This document shows, one piece after another, positions 17,335 through 26,136 of a stretch of DNA of 64,000 nucleotides. The translations under genes and the position numbers were made by a program. The notes below the pieces were generated by a model that was not told the DNA's origin, made no database searches, and saw nothing but the letters and a program-made list of their open reading frames with translations. This stretch comes from Shewanella sp. OMA3-2 (GTDB lineage Bacteria; Pseudomonadota; Gammaproteobacteria; Enterobacterales; Shewanellaceae): contig NZ_CP090974.1 of assembly GCF_021513195.1 (NCBI RefSeq), positions 193,501-257,500 on the forward strand, in the 5' to 3' direction. Numbering within the stretch: the first letter of the stretch is position 1; every line of letters begins with the position of its first letter.

Positions 17335-17886
17335 ATGAACTCCCAACCTAAAAAAAGTAATAAAACATTAATACTCTTGTTTGTAGTATTTCTAGTGCCA
17401 GTGGCATTAGCCAAGCTAGTGTTAAGTATGGATTGGTATCATGGCGGCGCAACCAACAAAGGTGCTCTGCTCAATACAGAGCTTAATTACAGCACTCTAG
17501 AGATGGACAACCCTAAACCGCATTTGTGGCAACTGGTGTATTTACTGCCAGAAAAGTGCAATGAGCAATGTGTAGACAGGTTATATATCATTAACCAAAG
17601 TCACATTGCCCTAGGGCGAGACCGCGACAGAATCGTTCCTATGATACTGCTGCAAGATAACAGTGATATCGACGCGCTTAAACAGTTACACATTCCTTTT
17701 GATACCGCCGCAATTAACAGCAAGATGGCTGAATTGTTAACATCACAACAAATGATTATCGTCGACCCCTTAGGTAGCCTAGTCATGCAATATGACGCGG
17801 TATTAGGGCGTGATGCTAATATCGTTCAAGGCAAAGCGATTATTGCCGACCTACGTAAAATGCTTAAGCTGTCGAGGGTGGGTTAA
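17335..17886 (+). CDS. Membrane-anchored protein of the cox operon, unknown function
   Basis: The 183-residue product begins with a single membrane helix (TLILLFVVFLVPVALAKLVLS) and continues as a soluble, probably periplasmic domain. The segment HLWQLVYLLPEKCNEQCVDRL contains a Cys-x3-Cys pair (CNEQC), and IIVDPLGSLVMQYD follows near the C-terminus. This pattern recalls thioredoxin-like SCO relatives, although I cannot confirm homology. It has a strong AGAGGAG site. Its stop overlaps the ctaA start (TAATG). Genes like this recur at this position in related oxidase operons. A role in copper or redox handling is inference. Confidence 0.8.
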   Translation: MNSQPKKSNKTLILLFVVFLVPVALAKLVLSMDWYHGGATNKGALLNTELNYSTLEMDNPKPHLWQLVYLLPEKCNEQCVDRLYIINQSHIALGRDRDRIVPMILLQDNSDIDALKQLHIPFDTAAINSKMAELLTSQQMIIVDPLGSLVMQYDAVLGRDANIVQGKAIIADLRKMLKLSRVG

Positions 17887-18866
17887 TGCATATTCCTCAA
17901 CTGATTAAATTCACCTTAGTATTTACCTTAATGGTGATTCTAATGGGCGCTTATACACGGCTTTCTGATGCGGGTTTAGGCTGTCCAGACTGGCCAGGCT
18001 GTTATGGTCATTTAACCGTACCCAGTGAAAGCCATGAATTAGCTAAAGTCGAAACCCACTTTCCTGAACACACTGTTGAACCAGAAAAAGCCTGGTTAGA
18101 AATGATCCATCGCTATATTGCCGGCACATTAGGCCTTATGGTGCTGGTGATTTTAATCATGTGCTTAAAGCAGCGCGAAGCACCAAAAAAGTTACCTATA
18201 TTTATCTCAGCCTTAATCATTTTTCAAGCTGCGTTAGGCATGTGGACTGTCACCATGAAGCTCATGCCGATCGTGGTAATGTCCCACTTAATCGGTGGTT
18301 TTGCCCTCTTTTCACTATTATTCATTCTGTATTTACGTACTAAACCTTTGCGCATTCCTGGTGGTGATATTTATGCGCGTAAACTCGCGCCACTGGCAGC
18401 TTTAGGCTTAGTGATATTAATAGTGCAAATTATGCTGGGCGGTTGGACATCCTCTAACTATGCGGCGCTGGCCTGCACTAGCTTGCCTATTTGTGAAGGG
18501 AATTGGGTAGATAACCTGCGCTTTGCCGATGCATTTTCACCTTTTCAAGGTGAGCACCCCAGTTTTGAATATGGTGTATTAGATTACCCAACTAGAATGA
18601 CAATTCACATTACTCACCGTATTTGGGGAGTATTCACCGCTGTAATGCTTGTTTGGTTAGCGTTCAAATTATTAAAAGCGCAATCATCCACCATGCGCAA
18701 CAGCGCCTATTTACTGATGTTAATGGTAGTTGGGCAAGTGGCGTTAGGCATCAGTAATGTGGTGATGAATTTACCCTTAGGCATTGCAGTTTCACATAAT
18801 GGCGGCGCAGCGTTATTGTTGATCACCATGGTATTTATTAACTACGCCCTATGGCGTAAAGCGTAA
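17886..18866 (+). CDS. ctaA: Haem A synthase CtaA (COX15)
   Basis: CtaA oxidises the C8 methyl of haem O to a formyl group, giving haem A for the oxidase. The 326-residue protein has about eight membrane segments. GAYTRLSDAGLGCPDWPGCYG at the N-terminus is the family hallmark, with conserved His residues in IHRYIAGTLGL, SHLIGGF, ITHRIWG and VSHNGGAA. A Cys pair (CTSLPIC) lies in the middle periplasmic loop. The gene starts within the stop of the preceding one (TAATG), and ctaB follows 15 bases later. Confidence 0.97.
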   Translation: MHIPQLIKFTLVFTLMVILMGAYTRLSDAGLGCPDWPGCYGHLTVPSESHELAKVETHFPEHTVEPEKAWLEMIHRYIAGTLGLMVLVILIMCLKQREAPKKLPIFISALIIFQAALGMWTVTMKLMPIVVMSHLIGGFALFSLLFILYLRTKPLRIPGGDIYARKLAPLAALGLVILIVQIMLGGWTSSNYAALACTSLPICEGNWVDNLRFADAFSPFQGEHPSFEYGVLDYPTRMTIHITHRIWGVFTAVMLVWLAFKLLKAQSSTMRNSAYLLMLMVVGQVALGISNVVMNLPLGIAVSHNGGAALLLITMVFINYALWRKA

Positions 18867-18881
18867 CGAGAGGACATAACA

Positions 18882-19790
18882 ATGACAAAACCGATCATCC
18901 TCAACGCCCCAAGTGCGGCTATCACATTACAGTGGCGAGCATACTTTGAAATGACTAAACCCAAAGTGGTAGCATTAATGCTACTAACGGTATTAGTCGG
19001 CATGTGTTTAGCATTACCGGGCGCGGTGCCACTGCAACCGTTAATTGTCGGCATGGTCGGCATAGGGTTAATGGCTGGCGCAGCCGCGGCTTTTAATCAC
19101 CTTATTGACCGAAAAATTGATGGTCTAATGGCGCGAACCTATAACCGCCCACTGCCAAAAGGTAAAATATCTGGCGTAAAAGCGGCGATATTTGCAGTCT
19201 CTATTGGGGTACTAGGATTTGTTATGCTGTATGCCTGGGTTAACCCCCTTACAGCCTGGCTTACCTTTGCCAGTCTAATTGGTTACGCCTTGGTCTATAC
19301 CACGTATTTGAAACGTGCCACATCACAAAATATTGTGATTGGCGGTTTAGCAGGGGCAATGCCGCCTTTACTAGGCTGGACAGCTGTCACCAATGAAATG
19401 CATGGTCATGCGTTATTGTTGGTGATTATTATTTTTACCTGGACCCCTCCTCATTTTTGGGCTCTAGCGATTCATCGACGTAAAGAGTACGCAAAAGTAG
19501 ATATCCCTATGCTGCCGGTGACTCATGGGGTTGAGTTCACCAAAACCTGCATTTTGTTATACACAATCCTGCTCGCCATAGCGTGCTTATTACCTGTGTT
19601 AGTCGGTATGTGTGGCCCAGTATATTTAGTTGGTTCAACCGTACTCAGCTGTGGCTTTATCTATAAAGCTTGGCAACTTAAGTACCATGACTACCCAGGC
19701 TTAGCGATGAATGTGTTTAAGTTTTCTATTTATCACTTAATGGTTCTATTCATCGTGTTGTTAGTAGATCATTACTTGTGGGTCAATTAA
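18882..19790 (+). CDS. ctaB: Protohaem IX farnesyltransferase CtaB/CyoE
   Basis: This UbiA-family prenyltransferase adds a farnesyl group to haem b to form haem O, the substrate of CtaA. The protein is 302 residues with about nine membrane helices. The first Asp-rich motif is seen as [21 protein letters not shown]. The second conserved loop is [28 protein letters not shown]. The ribosome site GAGAGG lies ahead of the ATG at 18882. With ctaA it gives the operon its own haem A supply. Confidence 0.97.
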   Translation: MTKPIILNAPSAAITLQWRAYFEMTKPKVVALMLLTVLVGMCLALPGAVPLQPLIVGMVGIGLMAGAAAAFNHLIDRKIDGLMARTYNRPLPKGKISGVKAAIFAVSIGVLGFVMLYAWVNPLTAWLTFASLIGYALVYTTYLKRATSQNIVIGGLAGAMPPLLGWTAVTNEMHGHALLLVIIIFTWTPPHFWALAIHRRKEYAKVDIPMLPVTHGVEFTKTCILLYTILLAIACLLPVLVGMCGPVYLVGSTVLSCGFIYKAWQLKYHDYPGLAMNVFKFSIYHLMVLFIVLLVDHYLWVN

Positions 19791-19869
19791 TCCATTGGCT
19801 TTAATTGTCATGTAAAGTGGCAATTAAAGCTAAACGGACAGTTAACATTCATATCTGGGGAAGTCGTAA

Positions 19870-20535
19870 ATGGGTAAGCGCAGTATTATCGTCGCACTGG
19901 TGATTATGGCATTGGGGGGCATAGCCGCCAATCAATGGTTAAGTCCTGTCAGCAACATGCCTACAAAGTCACAGGCTAAGTCGCAATACGACTCAATAAA
20001 TTTAGCCACCAGCTTTATTTATGACAACCCCCGTAAGCTAGCACCGTTTAGTTTAAGTGATCAGTATGGCAATACGTTTACCAATAACGATTTACAAGGT
20101 AAATGGAGCCTATTTTTTATCGGTTTTACCTCATGCCCTGATGTATGCCCAACAACCCTTAATAAATTAGCCGCTGCTTATCCAGCATTACAGCAAATAT
20201 CTGACGCCATACAAGTGGTGTTTGTATCCGCAGACCCTGACCGTGACACACAAACCAAGCGTTTGGATTACATCAACTTTTTTAATAGTGACTTTAAAGC
20301 CATTTCCGCTGAACACGCCCAGCTATTTCCCTTTAGCCGCGATCTCGGTTTTGCTTATGCCATGGTAGGCGATGGTGATAATTATCAAGTCGACCACAGC
20401 GCATCATATGTGTTGGTCTCACCTACGGCGGAAAAAATAGCGGTATTTAAAGCCAAACCTAAGCCAGGTGAAATACCTCAAATACTCAATAATGAGTTAA
20501 TTGCCGATTTTAAAAAGATAGTCGATAACACTTAA
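19870..20535 (+). CDS. SCO1/SenC/PrrC family copper chaperone
   Basis: SCO proteins are membrane-anchored periplasmic thioredoxin-fold proteins that mature the CuA site of subunit II. The 221-residue product has an N-terminal anchor (IIVALVIMALGGIAANQWL). The copper-binding CxxxC lies in FTSCPDVCPTTLNKL, and the ligand His is in YQVDHSASYVL. It follows ctaB after about 80 bases with its own good ribosome site (GGGGAAG) and is probably the last gene of the oxidase operon. Confidence 0.95.
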   Translation: MGKRSIIVALVIMALGGIAANQWLSPVSNMPTKSQAKSQYDSINLATSFIYDNPRKLAPFSLSDQYGNTFTNNDLQGKWSLFFIGFTSCPDVCPTTLNKLAAAYPALQQISDAIQVVFVSADPDRDTQTKRLDYINFFNSDFKAISAEHAQLFPFSRDLGFAYAMVGDGDNYQVDHSASYVLVSPTAEKIAVFKAKPKPGEIPQILNNELIADFKKIVDNT

Positions 20536-20802
20536 CATCAATTAATTGCGTTTAAATGATTTTTACAGCAATTATAGTCACTGACTTAAAAACTCAAACA
20601 CTTGATGCTGGTCATAAAGGCATCTACTCTTCAACAGAGCTTATTGTTTAACAGTGCTATAGGTTATTTGGATGAGTGCTCAAGCTGGCAGGTTGAAGCA
20701 CGTGACTCACAGTTCGACAGGTATTATTTGAACGGCCTAGTACACGACTGATACTCAAATTATAGGCCGCCGACAACCTGTAATAATCTGAATGGAGGCT
20801 AG

Positions 20803-21833
20803 ATGATTAAAGTGTTGGTTATAGATGATTCTGCCTTAATGCGTCAATTACTGACTCAGATGCTTGATGCTGACGATAATATTATCGTAGTAGGTGAAGC
20901 TGAAGACCCTCATCAAGCTCGCGAACTTATCAAGCAACTTTCACCCGATGTATTAACCCTTGATATTGAAATGCCCAACATGGATGGACTGGCTTTTCTG
21001 CGTAATGTAATGCGTCTAAGACCCATGCCAGTCGTTATAGTCGCTTCACTCACACAAAAAGGCGCAGATGCCAGCTTAGAAGCGTTATCCTTAGGCGCGA
21101 TAGACTATGTTACTAAGCCGCAAAACCATCATCAAAATAGCTTGGCATTATTTCAAAATAATATCATCCAAACTGTCACTGCAGCGGGACAAGTGTTCTT
21201 TGATGCTCCGCCAACAACACGTTATCGCCTTGCTGACGCCCCTGCGGTGAATCATCAATTTAAAGATGGGATCATTGCGATAGGTGCATCGATGGGCGGT
21301 ATTGAAGCGATTCAAACCATTCTGATGTCACTGCCAGCCAATATGCCACCTATTGTTATTACCCAACATATACAGCCTGTATTTAGCAGTGCATTTGCAG
21401 CTAAACTTACTAACAATTGTCACTTAAATGTGACTGAAGCACAGGGCGGTGAAACGCTTACCGCGGGTAACGTGTATATTGCTCCTGGATCTCAACATTT
21501 AGTCATCGAACCTGAAGGCGATCACTTTAAAACAAAACTGCTTAACGCTGAGCCGGTAAACCGTCATAAACCCTCGATAGACGTTTTATTTAATAGCGTG
21601 GCTAAACATGCTGCTAAAAACGCTATTGGTATTTTACTGACGGGCATGGGCGCCGATGGCAGCACCGCTCTGCTTGCCATGAAACAAAAAGGCGCTTATA
21701 CCATTGCCCAAAATGAGGAGTCATCGATTGCTTGGCAAATGCCGGTGCAGCGGTTGCCATTGATGCCGCCAGTGACATTTTACCCCTGTCTCAAATTAGC
21801 CAAAAACTACTCACCTTACTCACCATCACTTAA
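20803..21833 (+). pseudogene. cheB: Chemotaxis response regulator protein-glutamate methylesterase CheB, frameshifted near the C-terminus
   Basis: CheB removes methyl groups from chemoreceptors after phosphorylation. The receiver domain (residues 1-120; DDSALMRQ, phospho-Asp in LTLDIEMPNMDG) and the methylesterase domain (GASMGGIEAIQ, TQHIQP, LTGMGADGS) are present. After QNEESSIAWQMP the frame goes wrong and reads unrelated residues to a stop at 21915. Restoring one G at 21744-21745 (CCGG to CCGGG) continues as PGAAVAIDAASDILPLSQIS and ends at 21833, giving 343 residues, the usual CheB length. No other che gene is nearby, so it is an orphan or receptor-specific copy. The break may be a sequencing error; otherwise the catalytic domain has lost its last helices. 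Confidence 0.88.
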
Positions 21834-21854
21834 TCTATTTCTATTGATAGTCCC

Positions 21855-22912
21855 TTACTCTTCACGCCAGCTGCCATCGTTGTTTGGTCTTACCCAAGCT
21901 TGTGAAAACCAATAATAGCCAGCTTGGTTTTTGCTGGGCACAGTACAGTTGTAACGTTTTCTTCCTGCGGGTAAATCACGCTTCGCCTGCACCGAAAAAG
22001 TATTATCGTTAAGCCAAATAGCGGGCTGACTGCCCTCTCCTTGCACAAAACACATCATCTGGCTTTTATCTATATCAGTGGTGTCGACTGTCACCTCAAG
22101 TAAAGGACGCCACTGGCCATTTTTCAGCTGTGGATCGGTAACATTTTGCTTAATCACCGGCATATTCAAACTGGTAAATTTGGGCTTCAGCTGAGCCAGT
22201 TCGGCATAATCAAACGCCACCGGAAAACGCGGCAAAGCTGTTAACGATGAATACTGACCTGCGGCGCCTGATTGCTGGCCAAAACCAACAAAGCCTAGCT
22301 CATCTAGCAAGGCTGTTAACTCGGTATTATATTCACCGTATGGATAGGCCAACATTTTCACACTTTGACCTGTTTGCTGTTTAATTTTGACTTCTGTGGC
22401 TAACAAATTCTGCTTAATACGTTGGTGCCATTGTTGAGTCGTTTCATTGACAAGATATCGAATTAAATGCTCGTGGCCCCAACTATGATTAGCAATAGTC
22501 GCCCCTTGCTCAGTTAATGTTTTTATTTGCTGCCAGCTCATCATGCCCTTATAGCCAGCTTCAATCGGTTTTACCGAAATAAACACCGTAAAGGGAATTG
22601 ATGCTTAGCTAGAATAGGCGCTGCATTATTAATAATGCTGTCATAACCATCATCAAAGGTAATAACAATTTGCTTTGGCGATTCAGCTTGCGGCGATTTT
22701 ATTTGTGCGACGGCTTGAGCCAATGAAATCACTTTAAAGTCATTATCAGCTAAATATTGCATTTGTTCGGTAAATTGAGCGGGAGTCACCGAGGTACTTT
22801 TGGGTGTGCTGTCAGACACATGGTGGTATTGTAATATCACCACGGCATTGGCCAAAGGCGATATAAAGCCTGTTAATATTGCGCCTGCCACCAACATCAC
22901 TTTTTTAAGCAT
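21855..22912 (-). pseudogene. Secreted polysaccharide deacetylase, frameshifted
   Basis: A NodB-type carbohydrate esterase (CE4) with a signal peptide (KKVMLVAGAILTGFISPLANA). Metal-dependent deacetylases of this kind remove acetyl groups from GlcNAc polymers. The TFDDGYDS motif lies in the first part and the metal-binding HSWGH in the second. The first 113 codons (to about 22571) end in LAKHQFPLRCLFR-stop; the second part resumes in another frame as VFISVKPIEAGYKGM. Adding one T to the CCTTTACG run (AAA at 22590-22592 on the plus strand) gives FPFTVFISVKP and a single 352-residue protein. The C-terminal domain (about 120 residues) is unassigned. Confidence 0.85.
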
Positions 22913-22927
22913 AGTGTTTTTCCCAAT

Positions 22928-24265
22928 ATGTCTGTATTTCGTTTACTGTTAAATGGCGATAAAAACCGCCAATTGATGGCGCTCGCCATTCCAATGATTC
23001 TATCTAATATTACCGTACCACTATTAGGTTTAGTGGACACGGCAGTCATTGGCCATCTTGGTGAAGCGTATTACTTAGGTGGCGTCGCACTTGGCAGTAC
23101 CATAATTACCTTAATCATATGGTTATTGGGCTTTCTACGCATGTCGACCACGGGGTTAGTGGCACAAGCCTTTGGCGCAAATGATCACCACACTCAGCAG
23201 CAATTACTGGTTCAAGGGGTCAGTTTAGCGCTTTTACTGGCCTTTTTCGCTCTGATATTCCAGCAGCCAATGCTGTCATTAGCATTACACCTCACCGAAG
23301 CAAGTGAACAAGTACAATTTTATTGTCGTCAGTATGTGGAGATTCGCATTTGGTCACTGCCCTTTGCACTAACCAATCTTGTTTTACTCGGTTGGTTACT
23401 TGGCAGGCAACAACCCAAAGCCGCTATGTGGCAGCTCATTATTGCTAATATCGCTAATATTATTTTGGATGTAGTCTTTGTTATCGGTTTTCAATGGAAC
23501 GTGCAAGGTGCTGCGTTAGCATCAGTTATCGCCGATATGTGTGCGTTTAGCGTGGCAGTATTCATGGTGAAGCAACAATTGCAAAAACAGCCCAATTTTA
23601 GTTGGCCGCAGTTAGCACAACACTTCACTTTTACAGGTTTATCACGCTTACTCACGTTAAATCGTGACATTTTCATACGCAGTTTATGCTTGCAAGCGGC
23701 ATTCAGTTTTATGGCTTTTTATGGTGCAGGATTAGGTGATAACACTTTAGCGGCTAATGCAGTATTACTGAATTTACTCATGCTAATTTCTTATGCGCTA
23801 GATGGCGTGGCTTATTATGCTGAAGCTGAAGTGGGCCGCGCTATAGGGCAAAATAACCCCAGCTTATTATTTGAATCTGTTAGCCTAGCATTTGCCTGGT
23901 CAGCTATTATCGCTGTTATTTTCAGTGTCTTCTTTTGGTTACTGGGTAATCACATTATCAATTTACTGACTAACATTGCCAGCGTGCAACAAACGGCGAG
24001 TACTTATCTTATTTGGCTTATCGTCATGCCTATTTTAGCCTTTGGCTGTTATCTATTTGATGGCGTATATATTGGTGCCGCCCAAGGTCACACTATGCGT
24101 AATAGCATGATACTCGCGACCTTTGGAGTTTACTTCCCCCTCTGGTGGAGCTTTCAATCTTTAGGTAATCACGCCTTATGGGGCGCATTATGTGCATTTA
24201 TGTTATTTCGCAGCATAAGTTTAGGGTGGCATTATCACTACCGACTCAAGCGCAAATTAAGCTAG
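22928..24265 (+). CDS. MATE family efflux transporter (DinF-like)
   Basis: A 445-residue transporter with about twelve membrane helices. The start RQLMALAIPMILSNITVPLLGLVDTAVIGHLG is diagnostic of the DinF branch of the MATE family, Na+ or H+ driven drug/organic cation exporters. The second half repeats the fold. It is divergent from the deacetylase gene with only 15 bases between start codons, so their promoters must overlap or lie within the neighbouring genes. The DinF name does not imply SOS control here; no LexA box is visible. Confidence 0.9.
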   Translation: MSVFRLLLNGDKNRQLMALAIPMILSNITVPLLGLVDTAVIGHLGEAYYLGGVALGSTIITLIIWLLGFLRMSTTGLVAQAFGANDHHTQQQLLVQGVSLALLLAFFALIFQQPMLSLALHLTEASEQVQFYCRQYVEIRIWSLPFALTNLVLLGWLLGRQQPKAAMWQLIIANIANIILDVVFVIGFQWNVQGAALASVIADMCAFSVAVFMVKQQLQKQPNFSWPQLAQHFTFTGLSRLLTLNRDIFIRSLCLQAAFSFMAFYGAGLGDNTLAANAVLLNLLMLISYALDGVAYYAEAEVGRAIGQNNPSLLFESVSLAFAWSAIIAVIFSVFFWLLGNHIINLLTNIASVQQTASTYLIWLIVMPILAFGCYLFDGVYIGAAQGHTMRNSMILATFGVYFPLWWSFQSLGNHALWGALCAFMLFRSISLGWHYHYRLKRKLS

Positions 24266-24439
24266 TTAGCGGTATAAAATAAGCCCTGCGGTTTTTCCTG
24301 AACTAAAGCTAACGGCTTTAATTATGTCCGTATCAACTGCTATGATATGAGCATATTTTTTGACTTTTCAGTCTACCGGCTAACATCGGGCGATCAACAA
24401 AACGATCAATAACATAACCAATCAATTAATAAGAACTCT

Positions 24440-24790
24440 ATGACCTCACCAACATTGACCGAATTAATCATCAACGACACCCACATCGGCACAGGTAAAG
24501 CCGCTGAAAAAGGCGCATTAATCACATGCAAATATACTGGTAAGCTAGCCGATGGGACTGTATTTGATAGCTCAGAAGCGTTTCAAGTGGTGATCACCGC
24601 TAAACGCGTTATTCAAGGTTGGTATCAAGGCGTTATTGGTGATAACCCGATGAAGGTCGGTGGTAAGCGTCAACTGTCGGTTCCTGCAAACCTCGGTTAC
24701 GGTGAACGTCAAATCGGCGATAACATCCCGCCTCATTCAGATTTGTTTTTCGACATTGAATTGCTTGAAGTATTAACCCGTGATGATTAA
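24440..24790 (+). CDS. FKBP-type peptidyl-prolyl cis-trans isomerase
   Basis: A 116-residue single-domain FKBP. The fold signatures are ITCKYTGKLADGTVFDSS, VIQGWYQGVIGDNPMKVGGKRQL and YGERQIGDNIPPHSDLFFDIELLEV. Active-site residues of the FKBP pocket (Tyr, Asp, Trp/Ile, Tyr) are retained. There is no signal peptide, so it is cytoplasmic. It speeds proline isomerisation in protein folding. Twelve bases separate it from the YcaQ-like gene, so the two are probably co-transcribed. Confidence 0.93.
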   Translation: MTSPTLTELIINDTHIGTGKAAEKGALITCKYTGKLADGTVFDSSEAFQVVITAKRVIQGWYQGVIGDNPMKVGGKRQLSVPANLGYGERQIGDNIPPHSDLFFDIELLEVLTRDD

Positions 24791-24802
24791 GCGCAGCCTT
24801 TA

Positions 24803-25987
24803 ATGACATCGCCCTTTTCGCCTCAACAGTGGTTACAGATAAGCCTGCAACAGCAAGGCTTATTGCAACCATCAGGCTCAGTTGCGCAGGCCATACAACA
24901 GCTCAGTTATGTGCAAATTGACTCTATCAATGTGGTCGAACGGGCTCATCACCATGTTTTATACTCTCGCTTAGCCAATTATTCTTCCAACCAACTTGAT
25001 AGCGCGATGGCCAGCCAAAGCATATTTGAATACTGGTCACATGCCGCGGCTTATCTGCATATCGACGATTATCGATTTAGCTTATACCGCAAACAACAAC
25101 TGCTACAGGGCGATAAACATTGGTTTGAACCTGAACATAAAGTCATGCGTGACGTTAAAGCCCGTATTGCGGCTGAAGGCCCTTTAAAAGCCAGCCAATT
25201 TCAACACCAGTCGGATAATAAAAGTGGCACCTGGTGGGACTGGAAACCAGCTAAAAAAGCCCTTGAACAGTTGTTTATGCACGGCGAGTTGATGGTGGCT
25301 AGACGTGATAAGTTTCAAAAAGTTTATGACTTAACCGAACGGGTATTACCCCGCCACATCAATACAGTTATTCCAAGTGATGATGAGTTTGCCAGGCACT
25401 TGATCAACCGCTACTTATCCGCCCATGGATTTGGCAATTTGCAGCAAATTCAATACTTACGTAAAGGACTTAAACCTTTGCTCAGCAAAACATTGGCGCA
25501 CATGGGCGAACACGGGGAAATATCACTCTTTTCAGAATCAAACCAAGATTATTACTATCTAACAAACTTATCGTTACCTGCTGAAATCCCCAATAAAGTC
25601 TGGCTGCTGAACCCGTTTGATAACTTAGTTATTCAACGTCAAAAACTAAAGCAATGGTTTGGTTTTGACTATCAAATAGAAGTCTACGTGCCTGAAGCAA
25701 AACGCCAATACGGTTATTACTCGCTCCCCATACTATGGCGCGACCGCTTTATCGGCCGAGTCGATGTCAAAGCTGATAGAAAACAACAATGCTTGTTACT
25801 GCAAAACCTTTGTTTTGAAGCGACTGCATTTGATGCATCAATCAGTGGGCTCAAAGCTAAAGAAGCGTTTATCGAGCCATTTATCGACGCAATTAACCAT
25901 TACAGCCAGTTCAACCAATGCCAACATTGGAAGCTGATTCAGTGTAATGATAAATGGATAAAACAGCAGTTGGATAAATCGACTTAG
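24803..25987 (+). CDS. Winged-helix DNA-binding protein, YcaQ/AlkX-like (DUF1006) putative DNA glycosylase
   Basis: This 394-residue cytoplasmic protein belongs to the HTH_42/DUF1006 family, whose studied members (AlkZ, YcaQ) unhook DNA crosslinks. Family features include the N-terminal LSYVQIDSINVVERAHHHVLYSR, FEYWSHAAAYL and the C-terminal LLNPFDNLVIQRQK. The QxD/QxQ-type catalytic motif of the family corresponds to the YVQIDSI region (Gln, Asp). It is complete by length. Activity on crosslinks is inferred from the family. Confidence 0.85.
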   Translation: MTSPFSPQQWLQISLQQQGLLQPSGSVAQAIQQLSYVQIDSINVVERAHHHVLYSRLANYSSNQLDSAMASQSIFEYWSHAAAYLHIDDYRFSLYRKQQLLQGDKHWFEPEHKVMRDVKARIAAEGPLKASQFQHQSDNKSGTWWDWKPAKKALEQLFMHGELMVARRDKFQKVYDLTERVLPRHINTVIPSDDEFARHLINRYLSAHGFGNLQQIQYLRKGLKPLLSKTLAHMGEHGEISLFSESNQDYYYLTNLSLPAEIPNKVWLLNPFDNLVIQRQKLKQWFGFDYQIEVYVPEAKRQYGYYSLPILWRDRFIGRVDVKADRKQQCLLLQNLCFEATAFDASISGLKAKEAFIEPFIDAINHYSQFNQCQHWKLIQCNDKWIKQQLDKST

Positions 25988-26136
25988 AGCTAGAAAACCC
26001 AGATGAAAATGAGTGATTAAAGGTTTGTGAGTTAATCCGCCAACCACATCGTCCTCTGCAACACGCCATAAACCCATCCATGGAGGCTTGACGAAAACAT
26101 CCTGTTTTCAACAGTTGCCGATGCCAATATGGTTAG

